Shown: one piece after another, positions 1-9,001 of the stretch
Layout: the number at the start of each line of letters is the position of its first letter
Numbering within the stretch: the first letter of the stretch is position 1
Assembly: GCA_902464565.1 (NCBI GenBank)
Contig: CABQJV010000009.1
Span: forward strand, 1-64,000
DNA: 64,000 nucleotides
Direction of reading: 5' to 3'
From: an uncultured Collinsella sp.
Lineage (GTDB): Bacteria > Actinomycetota > Coriobacteriia > Coriobacteriales > Coriobacteriaceae
Translations under genes and position numbers: made by a program
Notes under the pieces: model-generated
The model's database searches: none
What the model saw: the letters and a program-made list of their open reading frames with translations, nothing else
Told to the model about the DNA's origin: nothing

Positions 1-341
1 ACACCCGGCAGGTCACGCGGCAGCTTGGGCGATGCGATCGCCGAGACCGCATCGCCCTCGACAATCCCCTCGGCAGCCATCCAGCGATAGAGAGATCGAA
101 TGGCCGACAGGTGCGCCGCAAGCGTTCGGGGAGCCACCTGCTCACGCGAAAGCTCGGCAAGATAGCGACGAATGGTGCGCACGTCGGCAGCGAAAGCATC
201 GATATCCTCGCGCTCGCACCAGGCAGCGAAGCGCTCCAGCCTCGAGCCATAGGCCGTCACCGTGTTGGGAGAAAGTCCCTCGACGCGTGCGATATAGGCG
301 ATAAACGAGTCGACGGTGTCGTACAGGTCAAAGGCTATGAC
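1..341 (-). CDS. Tyrosine recombinase (XerC/XerD type), N-terminal part, cut by window edge
   Basis: The minus strand reads open from about position 341 to the window edge. The product begins FDLYDTVDSFIAYIARVEG and continues LSPNTVTAYGSRLERFAAW, then RTLAAHLSAIRSLYRWM. This is the SAM-like core-binding domain that starts XerC/XerD site-specific recombinases, which resolve chromosome dimers at dif. The catalytic domain lies outside the window. The gene overlaps the 3' end of trmFO. A GGAGG (minus strand, 348-352) is correctly placed, but the codons after it in this frame are GTC ATA GCC TTT, so no ATG/GTG/TTG start is visible. Either a rare start (ATA) is used or the start is misread. The family call is firm; the exact start and XerC versus XerD are not. 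Confidence 0.72.
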
Positions 342-1672
342 CGGTCGCCTCCAAACAAGTCGGAACGCGTGGCCAAGTAGGCATCGAGGGCCTCGAGCGC
401 ACGGTCCGCATAGGCCTGATAGCGGTCGCGCTTGCTGCGGCGCTTACCGTCCTCGAGCGGCGGCACCAGGCCAAAGTTGACATGCATAGGCTGATAGCCC
501 ACGGTGGCAGGATCGGTCGCGTAGCCCACGAGCGCACCCAGGGCACCCACACGCGGCAACTCGACGCCCGCGGCACCGATAGCCTCGGCATAGGTGTTGA
601 GCGCCGCGAGCAGACCTGTCGCCACGGCTTCCATGTATCCCTCGGTACCGGTGATCTGACCGGCCAGACGCACGCCGGTACCGGGCACGGCAAAGGTGCC
701 ATCGAGCACGTGCGGGGCGTCGACAAAGGTATTGCGGTGCATGACACCGTAGCGGAAGAACTCAGCGTTCTCCAGGCCCGGCACCATATGGAAGACGCGC
801 TTCTGCTCGCCAAAGGTCAAGTTGGTCTGGAAGCCCACCAGGTTATAGGCGGTCTTCTCCTTGTTCTCGGCACGCAGCTGAATCGCCGCCCAGGGGCGAC
901 GTCCGGTACGCGGGTCGGTGAGGCCGACGGGCTTCATGGCGCCAAAGCGAATGGCGTCCTTGCCGGTGCGCGCAACTTCCTCGGCAGGCTGGCAGGCCTG
1001 GAACAGATCGCCGCCCTCAAAGTCTTTGAGCACCACGCGGTCGGCCGTGGTAAGCGCCTCGATAAAGGCCTCGTACTCCTCCTTGTTGAGCGGAGCGTTG
1101 AGATAGTCGCCGCTCCCCTGCTCCTCGTAGCGCGACTGCGAGAACAGCACGTCCATATCGAGCGTGGAGGCATCGACGATCGGCGCCGCGGCATCGAAGA
1201 ACGCAAGGGCGTCGCCACCGACGAGCTTCATGACCTCTTCGCTCAGCGCCGGTGAACACAGCGGGCCCGCGGCAATGACCACGTGACCCTCGGGAATCTG
1301 CGTGACCTCGCCGTGCACGACCTCGATATTGGGACGAGCGGCTACCTCGGCCTCGACAAGCTCGGAAAACTTGACGCGGTCGACCGCCAAGGCGCCACCG
1401 GCGGGAACAGCCGCGCGATGGGCGCAATCGAGCAGGACTGAACCCATGCGCTCAAGCTCAGCTTTCAGCAAACCAGCCGCGGAATCCGGACGGGTCGACT
1501 TAAACGAATTGGAGCAGACGAGCTCTGCCAGATGATCGGTATGGTGGGCCGGGGAGCTCACCTGGGGGCGCATCTCGCACAGCTTTACGGCAAACCCGCG
1601 GTCTGCAAGCTGGATCGCGCACTCCGAACCCGCCAGACCGCCACCGATAACCGTCACCTGATCGAACTGCAT
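335..1672 (-). CDS. trmFO: Methylenetetrahydrofolate--tRNA-(uracil-5-)-methyltransferase TrmFO
   Basis: A 445-residue FAD- and folate-dependent enzyme that makes ribothymidine at position 54 of the tRNA T-loop, using methylene-THF rather than SAM. The N-terminus has the dinucleotide-binding motif VIGGGLAGSE. The family motif ELVCSNSFKS follows near residue 53 and contains the cysteine known to be catalytic in Bacillus TrmFO. Length is normal. The ATG at 1672 is chosen because AAAGG lies about 9 bases upstream; a TTG six bases earlier is possible but too close to the SD. It lies 14 bases downstream of dprA and overlaps the start of the Xer recombinase gene, so dprA-trmFO-xer are probably cotranscribed. 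Confidence 0.96.
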   Translation of the reverse strand: MQFDQVTVIGGGLAGSECAIQLADRGFAVKLCEMRPQVSSPAHHTDHLAELVCSNSFKSTRPDSAAGLLKAELERMGSVLLDCAHRAAVPAGGALAVDRVKFSELVEAEVAARPNIEVVHGEVTQIPEGHVVIAAGPLCSPALSEEVMKLVGGDALAFFDAAAPIVDASTLDMDVLFSQSRYEEQGSGDYLNAPLNKEEYEAFIEALTTADRVVLKDFEGGDLFQACQPAEEVARTGKDAIRFGAMKPVGLTDPRTGRRPWAAIQLRAENKEKTAYNLVGFQTNLTFGEQKRVFHMVPGLENAEFFRYGVMHRNTFVDAPHVLDGTFAVPGTGVRLAGQITGTEGYMEAVATGLLAALNTYAEAIGAAGVELPRVGALGALVGYATDPATVGYQPMHVNFGLVPPLEDGKRRSKRDRYQAYADRALEALDAYLATRSDLFGGDRS

Positions 1673-1686
1673 CTGCAAACACCTTT

Positions 1687-2622
1687 CTAATTGACACGTT
1701 TTCCATTGTGACCGAAGGGTGTCTGGGCGTGAAGGGCAAACTTGGAGGGCGCATACCTTCCATCCATCATGCGCTCGATAAGGCCCTCGAGTTCAAGCGA
1801 ACCCAAGAGTTTGAGTACGCCGACAGCATCGAGCGAGACGAGCGCCGCAATGTCGTCGACCTTGAGTGGAGAGGCGATGAGCGCATGCATCACGGTCTGC
1901 TGCGTTGGATCCAGGTCGGCAATGCCGGGAGCATCGGGGCGCGAGTAGCGCAGGGTGCCGTAGATGCGTGAGATAGCCATCTCGATAGATTCCTCGTCGA
2001 TGATGCAGCAGGCACCGTTCGCAATGAGGTAATTCGTGCCACGCGACTCGGGCGATAGGATCGACCCCGGCACGGCAAGAAGTTCGCGCCCCAAATCCAT
2101 AGCAGCCTCGGCTGTGGAAAACGTCCCAGAAGGCATACCCGCCTCGGATACAAAGAGGGCTTGCGACAGAGCCGCGATTACGCGATTGCGGCGCGGAAAG
2201 GCGAACTTGCGCGGACCCATGCCCCACGGAGAGATCGACACGACCGCGCCACCCGTATCAAGCGTGCGCGTAATCAGCCCCGCGCTCGAACGTGGGTAGA
2301 CCACGTCGGCGCCCGTCCCCAGCACCACAACGTGTTTGCCGCCGGCGTTGACCGCAGCCCAACCCGAGGCCTGGTCACAACCGACCGCACCGCCCGAAAC
2401 TACCGTCACTCCCGCCTCAACCGCCACCTTCGCCGCAAGCTCTGCCACGGCAAGACCATACGGCGAGGCCTTTCGCGCACCGATGATGGAGAGCGCGGGC
2501 GTCGAAAGCACCTCGGGGTTGCCGCGCACATAAAGCGTCTGGGGTAAATCAGAAAGCTCCAAAACGGTCTCGGGATACAACGCATCACCTGGATGCAGCT
2601 CGAAGGTCCCCTCGGCCATCAT
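1687..2622 (-). CDS. dprA: DNA-processing protein DprA
   Basis: A 311-residue DprA/Smf Rossmann-fold protein that loads RecA on incoming single-stranded DNA during transformation. Visible family motifs are SIIGARKASPYG, VVSGGAVGCDQASG, the FPRRNRVIAALSQALFVSEA core and GTNYLIANGA. The last ~60 residues resemble the C-terminal winged-helix-like domain (LKVDDIAALVSLD). The start at 2622 overlaps the comM stop as ATGA, implying translational coupling. An upstream extension of the frame would run into comM and lacks homology. The yraN-comM-dprA order suggests a DNA-uptake or processing operon; no other competence gene is visible here. Confidence 0.94.
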   Translation of the reverse strand: MMAEGTFELHPGDALYPETVLELSDLPQTLYVRGNPEVLSTPALSIIGARKASPYGLAVAELAAKVAVEAGVTVVSGGAVGCDQASGWAAVNAGGKHVVVLGTGADVVYPRSSAGLITRTLDTGGAVVSISPWGMGPRKFAFPRRNRVIAALSQALFVSEAGMPSGTFSTAEAAMDLGRELLAVPGSILSPESRGTNYLIANGACCIIDEESIEMAISRIYGTLRYSRPDAPGIADLDPTQQTVMHALIASPLKVDDIAALVSLDAVGVLKLLGSLELEGLIERMMDGRYAPSKFALHAQTPFGHNGKRVN

Positions 2623-4142
2623 TGGTCCCTCCTTCCCTGGTACATCGCCGCCTCGAGCACGTGGTCCTGCGTCACTTGCTCGCTCTCGGCGACATCTGCG
2701 ATCGTACGCGCAATGCGAACCAGGCGCACGATGCCACGCCCTGTGAGATGCGTGCGTTTGGATAGGCCGAGCACACACTTCTCCGCCGCATCATCGAGCT
2801 CAAAGGTCGAAACGACGCCGTCAATGGACCGTGTCTCGTCATCCTCGGCCTCGGCATCCGCATCGTCCATGCGGGATTCGCGCCAAGCGCGAAAGGCGCG
2901 ACCGCGCACAACGTAGTCACGTAACTCGGCCGACGACATGCCCTCCGCACCCTCGATAATCACTTGAGGGTCGGGACGGGTCACATCAATCATCATGTCG
3001 ATACGGTCGGCCAAAGGACCGCGCAGTTTAGACCGATAGCGCTCGACCATCGCCGCCGAGCAGCGACACGGCACCTCGCGATCGCCCAAAAAGCCGCAGG
3101 GGCAGGGATTGCTCGCAGCCAGCAGCTGAAAGCGCGACGGGAAGGTAAAAGCCCCGTCGACGCGTACGATCCTCACGTAGCCGCGCTCGATGGGCTGACG
3201 CAGCGTCTGCAGCACGCCAGTGGGAAACTCGGCAAGCTCGTCCAAAAAGAGCACGCCGCCATGAGCAAGGCTGATCTCACCCGGGTGCACCGGGCGCCCG
3301 CCGCCGATAAGGCCTGCGGTCGAAATACTGTGGTGGGGACTGCGGAAGGGGCGGTGCCCCGCCAACAAGCCATCAATGTTCTCACCCAAAACCGAATGGA
3401 TGCACAGTGCCTCCTGCTGATCCTCAACGGAAAGCTCGGGCAGGATGCCGGTCATACGGCGTGCGAGCATCGTCTTGCCCGATCCCGGAGACCCGATCAT
3501 GAGCAAGCCGAGTTCTCCTGCCGCCGCAAGCGCCATGCCGCGTTTAGCGACTTCCTGCCCCAGCACGTCTGCATAGTCGAGCTCGGGCTCAAAGGTCGCC
3601 TCGACACCCTCGGAATCCAAGTAGTGCCGTGCGGCATCGCCCATGCCGTGAGCAAGCTGAGACAGATGGTCGATAAAGCCGCAATCCACGCCCGCGAGTG
3701 GCACATGCTGGTCGGACCTGCCGGCGATAAAAGACAGCCCCATGTCGCGAGCCAATAGCTGAAACGCCACCTCGCCCTTGACAGGAAGCACCGTACCGTC
3801 CAAGCCGAGCTCGCCGGCGATAAGGCAGCAATCGAGGTTGTCGCGGGGGATCTGACCATCGGCTGCCAGAACCGCGATGGCGATGGGCAGATCAAAGCCG
3901 CTACCGGTCTTGCGAATATCGCCGGGCGCCAGATTGACCGTAATGCCCGAGCGCGGGATCTCGAACCCGGCGGAGCGCATCGCGCAGCGAATACGACCGC
4001 GCGACTCCATCACCTCCATACTCGGAATGCCGAGCATTTGGATGCCCGGAACGCCGCCGGCAAGCGAGACCTCGACCGTGACGGGAATCGCCTCGACGCC
4101 GCGGATGCAGGCCGCGTGAACGGCAAACGTCTCGAACGCCAT
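2619..4142 (-). CDS. comM: YifB/ComM family Mg-chelatase-like AAA+ ATPase
   Basis: A 507-residue AAA+ protein of the YifB/ComM family. In naturally transformable bacteria ComM is a helicase promoting branch migration during integration of donor DNA. The first ~165 residues form the Lon-protease-like ChlI domain (MAFETFAVHAACIRGVEAIP). The AAA+ core follows with Walker A GSPGSGKTML, the family block RPFRSPHHSISTAG, and Walker B GVLFLDELAEF. A cysteine cluster CPCGFLGDREVPCRC follows, then the Mg_chelatase_C helical domain ending the protein. The ATG at 4142 shares one base with the yraN stop codon. The 66 codons further upstream in frame overlap yraN and are not homologous. Confidence 0.93.
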   Translation of the reverse strand: MAFETFAVHAACIRGVEAIPVTVEVSLAGGVPGIQMLGIPSMEVMESRGRIRCAMRSAGFEIPRSGITVNLAPGDIRKTGSGFDLPIAIAVLAADGQIPRDNLDCCLIAGELGLDGTVLPVKGEVAFQLLARDMGLSFIAGRSDQHVPLAGVDCGFIDHLSQLAHGMGDAARHYLDSEGVEATFEPELDYADVLGQEVAKRGMALAAAGELGLLMIGSPGSGKTMLARRMTGILPELSVEDQQEALCIHSVLGENIDGLLAGHRPFRSPHHSISTAGLIGGGRPVHPGEISLAHGGVLFLDELAEFPTGVLQTLRQPIERGYVRIVRVDGAFTFPSRFQLLAASNPCPCGFLGDREVPCRCSAAMVERYRSKLRGPLADRIDMMIDVTRPDPQVIIEGAEGMSSAELRDYVVRGRAFRAWRESRMDDADAEAEDDETRSIDGVVSTFELDDAAEKCVLGLSKRTHLTGRGIVRLVRIARTIADVAESEQVTQDHVLEAAMYQGRRDQ

Positions 4143-4627
4143 CACGACACCTGCCAATCGAACGCGTTGTACTGATGCTCGATCTCGGCGATATGCCCGC
4201 CGCGGATGGTGACACCCACGGCATCGAAGCGAATCGCCTTGAGCGGATAATGCTCCATGAGATAGCAACTTGCGATGCGGCGGTAGCGGCGTTGCTTTTG
4301 GGCGTCCACGGCCTCCTCCGGAAAGACCCTCGTGCTGCAATCCAGTGCAACGCGTCTGGTCTTGACCTCGGCCATTACCACGACATCGTCGAGCTCATCG
4401 AGCAGCACCAGATCGGCCTCGCCCTCGGTGCAACGATAGCCCTGCTCCAGCAAGGTGTAGCCGCGCTCGTTAAAGTAGTCGATGGTGATCAGCTCGCCCA
4501 GCATGCCCAGCTCGCGGGGACTGAGTCCCTTGATAAACTCGGGCGTCATCGCCCCGGAGTCGAGCTCGCCGTTTTCCCAACGCTCCTTGAGCTGCTGCGT
4601 CTTGCTCTTTTTGCTTGCGGCATTCAT
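4142..4627 (-). CDS. yraN: YraN family (UPF0102) nuclease-like protein
   Basis: A 161-residue protein with the UPF0102 core LGELITIDYFNERGYTLLEQ followed by GEADLVLLDELDDVVVMAEVKTR, where E/D/ExK residues match the endonuclease-like (restriction-endonuclease fold) active site of the family. The function of the family is unproven. The first ~40 residues are a charged extension before the usual start of homology. The ATG at 4627 is preceded by GGAGA about 7 bases upstream. The gene starts a compact run yraN-comM-dprA-trmFO-xer, and a terminator separates it from rnhB upstream. Confidence 0.88.
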   Translation of the reverse strand: MNAASKKSKTQQLKERWENGELDSGAMTPEFIKGLSPRELGMLGELITIDYFNERGYTLLEQGYRCTEGEADLVLLDELDDVVVMAEVKTRRVALDCSTRVFPEEAVDAQKQRRYRRIASCYLMEHYPLKAIRFDAVGVTIRGGHIAEIEHQYNAFDWQVS

Positions 4628-4725
4628 GGGGTCTCCTTTCCCGCACACTGCATTGCCCCGATGATGAGGGCTCCTTTCATGCGGGTAAGTACCGGAAGCA
4701 AACCAAAAGCTGACCAAATGCCGTC

Positions 4726-4767
4726 AAAAAACGGGCCGTACGCAACAATGGTGTTGCATACGGCCCG
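4726..4767 (-). terminator. Intrinsic terminator after rnhB
   Basis: A 16-bp stem with one mismatch (4732-4747 with 4752-4767, 4-base loop) is followed on the minus strand by six T residues. It lies about 50 bases past the rnhB stop and isolates rnhB from yraN. Confidence 0.9.
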
Positions 4768-4816
4768 CTACCAGCAGGTTTATAAAACCCCAGAAGTCCC
4801 TGTCTCCACAATTGAC

Positions 4817-5605
4817 CTAGAAAAGGCGCTCAGTCTGCAGAAAGTTTCCGCAAAAGCTCACGCGGTGCAACGGACAAAGTCCATGTTTTCGAATGGCCTC
4901 GATATGCTCGGGGCTTGCATAGCCCTTCGACTCGGCCAGATGGTACTCGGGGTACTCGGCGTCGTACTCGACCATCATCTCGTCACGCGTAACCTTGGCC
5001 ATGATGGACGCCGCGGCGATGCAGGCGATCTTGGCATCGCCCTTCACCACATCGCGCTCGTTAGGAACGGCGCCCAAGGGGTTGCCATCCATAAGCACGC
5101 AATCGGGCTCGAGCCCCGTATCGGCCACGGCGCCCGCAACGGCGGTACGGATAGCACGGGCCATGCCCATCTCATCGATATCCTTAGGCGCGATATGGCA
5201 AAAACCAATCGCCGTCGCCACCTCGGCAATCTTCACAGAGAGCAGCTCGCGGCGCGCCGGCGTGAGCTTTTTGGAATCGTTGATGCCCCAGACGCGCGTC
5301 TCCATGGGAAGGCACACGGCACACACGGTTAAGGGACCCGCTACCGAGCCACGGCCCACCTCGTCGACGCCAACGACCACCCCATCGCCGCCAAGCTCAT
5401 GCATAAGCTCGTACATGTCATTGACGCGCTCGCGCTCGGCAAGTTCCTTGGCATGGCGCTTAAGGGCACGCTCGCAAGCCTTGATCACCTGCTGGCGCGG
5501 GTCCTCGCGATAATGCTCCACGAGGGCGGGGATCTCCTCAAACGTTGCGCTCGCCAGCTCTCCGGCAACCTGCGATGCCGAAACCGAGCTCGTCATATTG
5601 GCCAT
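4817..5605 (-). CDS. rnhB: Ribonuclease HII
   Basis: A 262-residue RNase HII that nicks the RNA strand of RNA-DNA hybrids and removes misincorporated ribonucleotides. The signature GVDEVGRGSVAGPL holds the first two acidic active-site residues. SKKLTPARRE, VLMDGN and KGDAKIACIAAASIMAKVTR supply the remaining conserved blocks. About 75 residues precede the catalytic core, longer than in E. coli but common in Gram-positives. AAGGAGGG lies 7 bases before the ATG at 5605, so this is preferred over an in-frame ATG six codons upstream. A terminator lies on each side, so it is probably monocistronic. Confidence 0.95.
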   Translation of the reverse strand: MANMTSSVSASQVAGELASATFEEIPALVEHYREDPRQQVIKACERALKRHAKELAERERVNDMYELMHELGGDGVVVGVDEVGRGSVAGPLTVCAVCLPMETRVWGINDSKKLTPARRELLSVKIAEVATAIGFCHIAPKDIDEMGMARAIRTAVAGAVADTGLEPDCVLMDGNPLGAVPNERDVVKGDAKIACIAAASIMAKVTRDEMMVEYDAEYPEYHLAESKGYASPEHIEAIRKHGLCPLHRVSFCGNFLQTERLF

Positions 5606-5634
5606 ACCAGGCCCTCCTTGCATGCAAATCAGAT

Positions 5635-5664
5635 AAAAAGAAGGGCCACCCGAAGGTGACCCTT
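5635..5664 (-). terminator. Intrinsic terminator after rplS
   Basis: A 10-bp stem (AAGGGTCACC pairing with GGTGGCCCTT, loop TTCG) is followed on the minus strand by CTTTTT, 35 bases past the rplS stop and just before rnhB. Confidence 0.9.
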
Positions 5665-5698
5665 GTGTCCAAACGAGTGGACAGACGCTGCGATCTTC

Positions 5699-6040
5699 TT
5701 AGCGCTTCTCGGGAATGCGAGCAGCCTTGCCCACCTTGTCGCGGAGGTAGTACAGCTTGGCGCGACGGACGCGACCATGACGAACGACCTCGAGCTTGGC
5801 GATCTTGGGGCTGTGAAGCGGGAAGGTACGCTCAACACCGACACCGAAGGACATCTTGCGGACGGTGAAGGTCTCGCGGGCACCGGCGCCGGCCATGCGG
5901 ATGACGTCGCCCTGGAAGACCTGGATGCGCTCGCGGTCGCCTTCCTTAATGCGGTAGTGAACCTTGACGTTGTCGGCGACGCGAACCTGAGGAATGTCCT
6001 CGCGGATCTGCTGACGCTCGATTGCGCGGATGTAATCCAT
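5699..6040 (-). CDS. rplS: 50S ribosomal protein L19
   Basis: A 113-residue bL19 protein sitting at the interface between ribosomal subunits. The sequence has the usual order: [17 protein letters not shown], then [15 protein letters not shown], then [20 protein letters not shown] and [15 protein letters not shown]. The ATG at 6040 has AAGGA 7 bases upstream. Unlike in many genomes it is not joined to rpsP-rimM-trmD, which lie about 8 kb away here. It has its own promoter and terminator. Confidence 0.97.
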   Translation of the reverse strand: MDYIRAIERQQIREDIPQVRVADNVKVHYRIKEGDRERIQVFQGDVIRMAGAGARETFTVRKMSFGVGVERTFPLHSPKIAKLEVVRHGRVRRAKLYYLRDKVGKAARIPEKR

Positions 6041-6109
6041 GTGCAATTCCTTACTCTTCTAGAGGTGCCGTACCACCTTGGCCGGCACGTAGTTGAACAA
6101 ACGTATTCG

Positions 6110-6137
6110 AGTATACACGCGCGGGTTTCTGCTGCAA
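6110..6137 (-). promoter_or_regulatory. Sigma70-type promoter of rplS
   Basis: On the minus strand TTGCAG (6132-6137) and TATACT (6110-6115) are separated by 16 bases. Predicted transcription starts near 6103, giving a leader of about 60 bases. That leader holds a short hairpin (6065-6070 pairing with 6083-6088) upstream of the SD. Confidence 0.65.
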
Positions 6138-6184
6138 GAACAATTTTTTACGCAGACAAAAAGACAAAACCAGCACATGAATAA

Positions 6185-6212
6185 CCGCCCGTCTCACGAA
6201 TGAGACGGGCGG
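6185..6212 (-). terminator. Hairpin downstream of ppdK, probable terminator
   Basis: A perfect 12-bp stem with CGAA/TTCG loop (6185-6196 with 6201-6212) lies 39 bases past the ppdK stop. The T-tract on the minus strand is weak (TTATT), so termination may be partial. Confidence 0.65.
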
Positions 6213-6250
6213 CATGAAGGGGGCTACGCTAGGCGTCTAAACCCAAAACG

Positions 6251-9001
6251 TTAGGCGGAACGCTTGGCCTCGAGCTTGGCCTGAGCGGCAGCCAGGCGTG
6301 CGAGGGGCACGCGGTAGGGCGAGCAGGACACGTAGTCCACGTCGGCCACGTTGAACAGGCCCTTAATGGATTTGGGGTCGCCGCCGTGCTCGCTGCACAC
6401 GCCAAAGTGCATGTCGGGGTTGGTGGCGCGGCCCTTCTCGACGGCCATTCGCACCAGCTCGAGCACCGCCGTATCGATGGTCTCAAAGGGGTTGTCCTTC
6501 AAGATCTTCTTGTGCAGGTACAGCGGGATGAACTTGGCCTCGGCGTCGTCGCGCGAGAAACCGAAGGTCGTCTGGGTAAGGTCGTTGGTACCAAAGCAGA
6601 AGAAGTCGGCGTACTGCGCGATCTCATCGGCGACCATGCAGGCGCGCGGCAGCTCGAGCATCGTGCCCACGGGAATATTGAGCTCGACGCCTTCTTCGAC
6701 GGAAACCTCGGCGATCACGCGCTCGATAACCTCGCGGGTCTGAACATGCTCGGCCGTAATGGAAACGAGCGGGACCATAATCTCGGGGCGCGGGTCGACG
6801 CCCTCCTTGATAAGGCGGGCGGCAGCCGTGGCGACGGCGCGGACCTGCATGAGCGGCAGATCGCTAAAGACGACGGACAGGCGCACGCCGCGTAGGCCGA
6901 GCATGGGGTTCGACTCGACCATGCCGTCGATACGACGCAGGCGGGTGCGCAGGACGGCAAGCTCTTCCTCGCTGGCGCCAGCGGCTTCCTTCTTGGTGAT
7001 GGCAACCTCGAGCTCGCGAGGATTATCCAGGAACTCATGAAGCGGCGGATCGAGCAGGCGGACGACCACATCGCGACCGGACATGGTCTTGAACATCGCC
7101 AGGAAGTCCTCGGTCTGAACCTTGAGCAGGTCGGCCAGGGCCTGCTGCTTCACGGCCTCATCTTCAGACAGGATAAAGCTCTGGATGATGTTCTTGCGGT
7201 CACCCAGGAACATGTGCTCGGTGCGGCACAGGCCAATGGCCTCGGCGCCAAACTCGAGGGCGAGCTCGGCATCCTCAGGATTGTCGGCGTTGACGCGCAC
7301 ATGGTTGGCATGGCCACAGGTCTCGTCCAGGCGAATCTCGTCGGCCCAGGACAGGATAGTGTCCAGATCGCCGGTGAGCTCGGCCGAGACCAGATCAACG
7401 GCGCCGTCGACGACGATGCCCTGGGTGCCGTCGATGGAGATGACATCGCCCTCGTGCAATACGCGGTCGCTGCCCTCGATGCGCACGACCTTCTCGGCGG
7501 CGTCGATGTGGAAGCGCTCAACGCCGCAGACGCAGGGCGTACCCATGCCGCGGGCGATAACGGCGGCATGGCTCGTCTTGCCACCGTGGCTGGTCAGGAT
7601 GCCCTCGGCGGCGACCATGCCCTTCAGGTCGTCGGGGTTGGTCTCCCAACGAACCAGAATGACCTTGTGACCCTCGGCGGAACGCGCGACAGCGTCGTCG
7701 CTCGAGAACACGACCTCGCCCACGGCGGCACCGGGGCTGGCATTAAGACCGCTGGCGAGAGCCTCGTACTTCTTGGAGGCGTCAAACTGCGGGTGAAGGA
7801 GCTGGTCGAGTTGCGCGGGATCGATGCGGCTCACGGCCTCTTCGCGGGTGATCAGGCCTTCCTCGACCATTTCGATGGCGATGCGCAGGGCGGCGGTGGC
7901 GGTACGCTTGCCCACGCGGGTCTGGAGCATCCAGAGCTTGCCCTGCTCGATGGTGAACTCGATATCGCACATATCGCGGTAATGATCCTCGAGCGTCAGG
8001 AACACGCGCTCGAGCTCCTCACCTGCGGACTCGAGGCCCGGGGTGGTCTTGAGGTCGGCGATAGGCTCGGTGTTGCGGATACCGGCGACGACGTCCTCGC
8101 CCTGAGCATTAACCAAAAAGTCACCGTAGAACTCCTTGGTGCCGTCGGCCGGATTACGCGTAAAGGCGACGCCTGTCGCAGAGGTCTCGCCCTTGTTGCC
8201 AAAGGCCATGGCCTGCACGTTGACGGCGGTGCCGAGGTCGTCGGAAATGCCATGCTGCTTGCGGTAGATGCAGGCACGCTCGTTCATCCAGCTGCCAAAG
8301 ACGGCCTGGATGGCAAGGCGTAGCTGAAGATCCGGGTTGTGCGGGAAGACGGGCTTGCCGTCAGCGACCTCGAGCTCGGGATACAGGGAGGCATCGACGT
8401 TCTCGGAGAAGATCCCCTTGAAGGTCTCGACGAGCTCCTGCAGATCCTCGGCCGAAAGCTCGGAGTCGACGCGGACGCCGGCGACCAGACGGGCCTGGGT
8501 CAGGGCGTTCTCGAACAGGTCGGCGTCAACGCCCATGACGACGTTGGAAAACATCTGGATAAAGCGGCGGTAGCTATCCCAAGCAAAGCGCGGGTTTTGC
8601 GTCTGGGCAATGAGACCCTGAACGGAGTCGTCGTTGAGACCCAAGTTGAGGACCGTGTCCATCATGCCGGGCATGGAAAACGGAGCGCCCGAGCGAACCG
8701 ACACGAGCAGCGGATCGGAGGCGTCACCGAGCTTTTTGCCGCAGCGGGACTCGAGGTCTTCCTCGGCGGCAACGATCTCATCGAGCGCGCCTTCGGGCCA
8801 GACGTTGCCGGCACCGGAGTACTCGACGCAAGTCTGGCAGGTAATGGTAAAGCCACCGGGAACCGGCAGGCCGATGCGGCTTATCTCGGCAAGGTTTGCG
8901 CCCTTGCCGCCAAGCACGAAGTTCATGGACTTGTCGCCCTCAGTGACACAGGTGCCCTGGGCGTCGGTTCCAAAACGGAAAACCCTCTTGCAATCGCTCA
9001 C
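6251..9001 (-). CDS. ppdK: Pyruvate, phosphate dikinase
   Basis: A 916-residue PPDK interconverting pyruvate + ATP + Pi and PEP + AMP + PPi, important in PPi-linked glycolysis of anaerobes. The N-terminal ATP-grasp domain starts with VLGGKGANLAEISRIGLPVP. The central phosphohistidine domain has GGKTSHAAVIARGMGTPCVCG. The C-terminal TIM barrel has FGTNDLTQTTFGFSRDD and the CSEHGGDP motif with the catalytic cysteine. GTG at 9001 is chosen as the start because a purine-rich SD (GGAAGGGG) lies 7 bases upstream. The next gene but one upstream encodes its regulatory kinase/phosphorylase. Confidence 0.97.
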   Translation of the reverse strand: MSDCKRVFRFGTDAQGTCVTEGDKSMNFVLGGKGANLAEISRIGLPVPGGFTITCQTCVEYSGAGNVWPEGALDEIVAAEEDLESRCGKKLGDASDPLLVSVRSGAPFSMPGMMDTVLNLGLNDDSVQGLIAQTQNPRFAWDSYRRFIQMFSNVVMGVDADLFENALTQARLVAGVRVDSELSAEDLQELVETFKGIFSENVDASLYPELEVADGKPVFPHNPDLQLRLAIQAVFGSWMNERACIYRKQHGISDDLGTAVNVQAMAFGNKGETSATGVAFTRNPADGTKEFYGDFLVNAQGEDVVAGIRNTEPIADLKTTPGLESAGEELERVFLTLEDHYRDMCDIEFTIEQGKLWMLQTRVGKRTATAALRIAIEMVEEGLITREEAVSRIDPAQLDQLLHPQFDASKKYEALASGLNASPGAAVGEVVFSSDDAVARSAEGHKVILVRWETNPDDLKGMVAAEGILTSHGGKTSHAAVIARGMGTPCVCGVERFHIDAAEKVVRIEGSDRVLHEGDVISIDGTQGIVVDGAVDLVSAELTGDLDTILSWADEIRLDETCGHANHVRVNADNPEDAELALEFGAEAIGLCRTEHMFLGDRKNIIQSFILSEDEAVKQQALADLLKVQTEDFLAMFKTMSGRDVVVRLLDPPLHEFLDNPRELEVAITKKEAAGASEEELAVLRTRLRRIDGMVESNPMLGLRGVRLSVVFSDLPLMQVRAVATAAARLIKEGVDPRPEIMVPLVSITAEHVQTREVIERVIAEVSVEEGVELNIPVGTMLELPRACMVADEIAQYADFFCFGTNDLTQTTFGFSRDDAEAKFIPLYLHKKILKDNPFETIDTAVLELVRMAVEKGRATNPDMHFGVCSEHGGDPKSIKGLFNVADVDYVSCSPYRVPLARLAAAQAKLEAKRSA

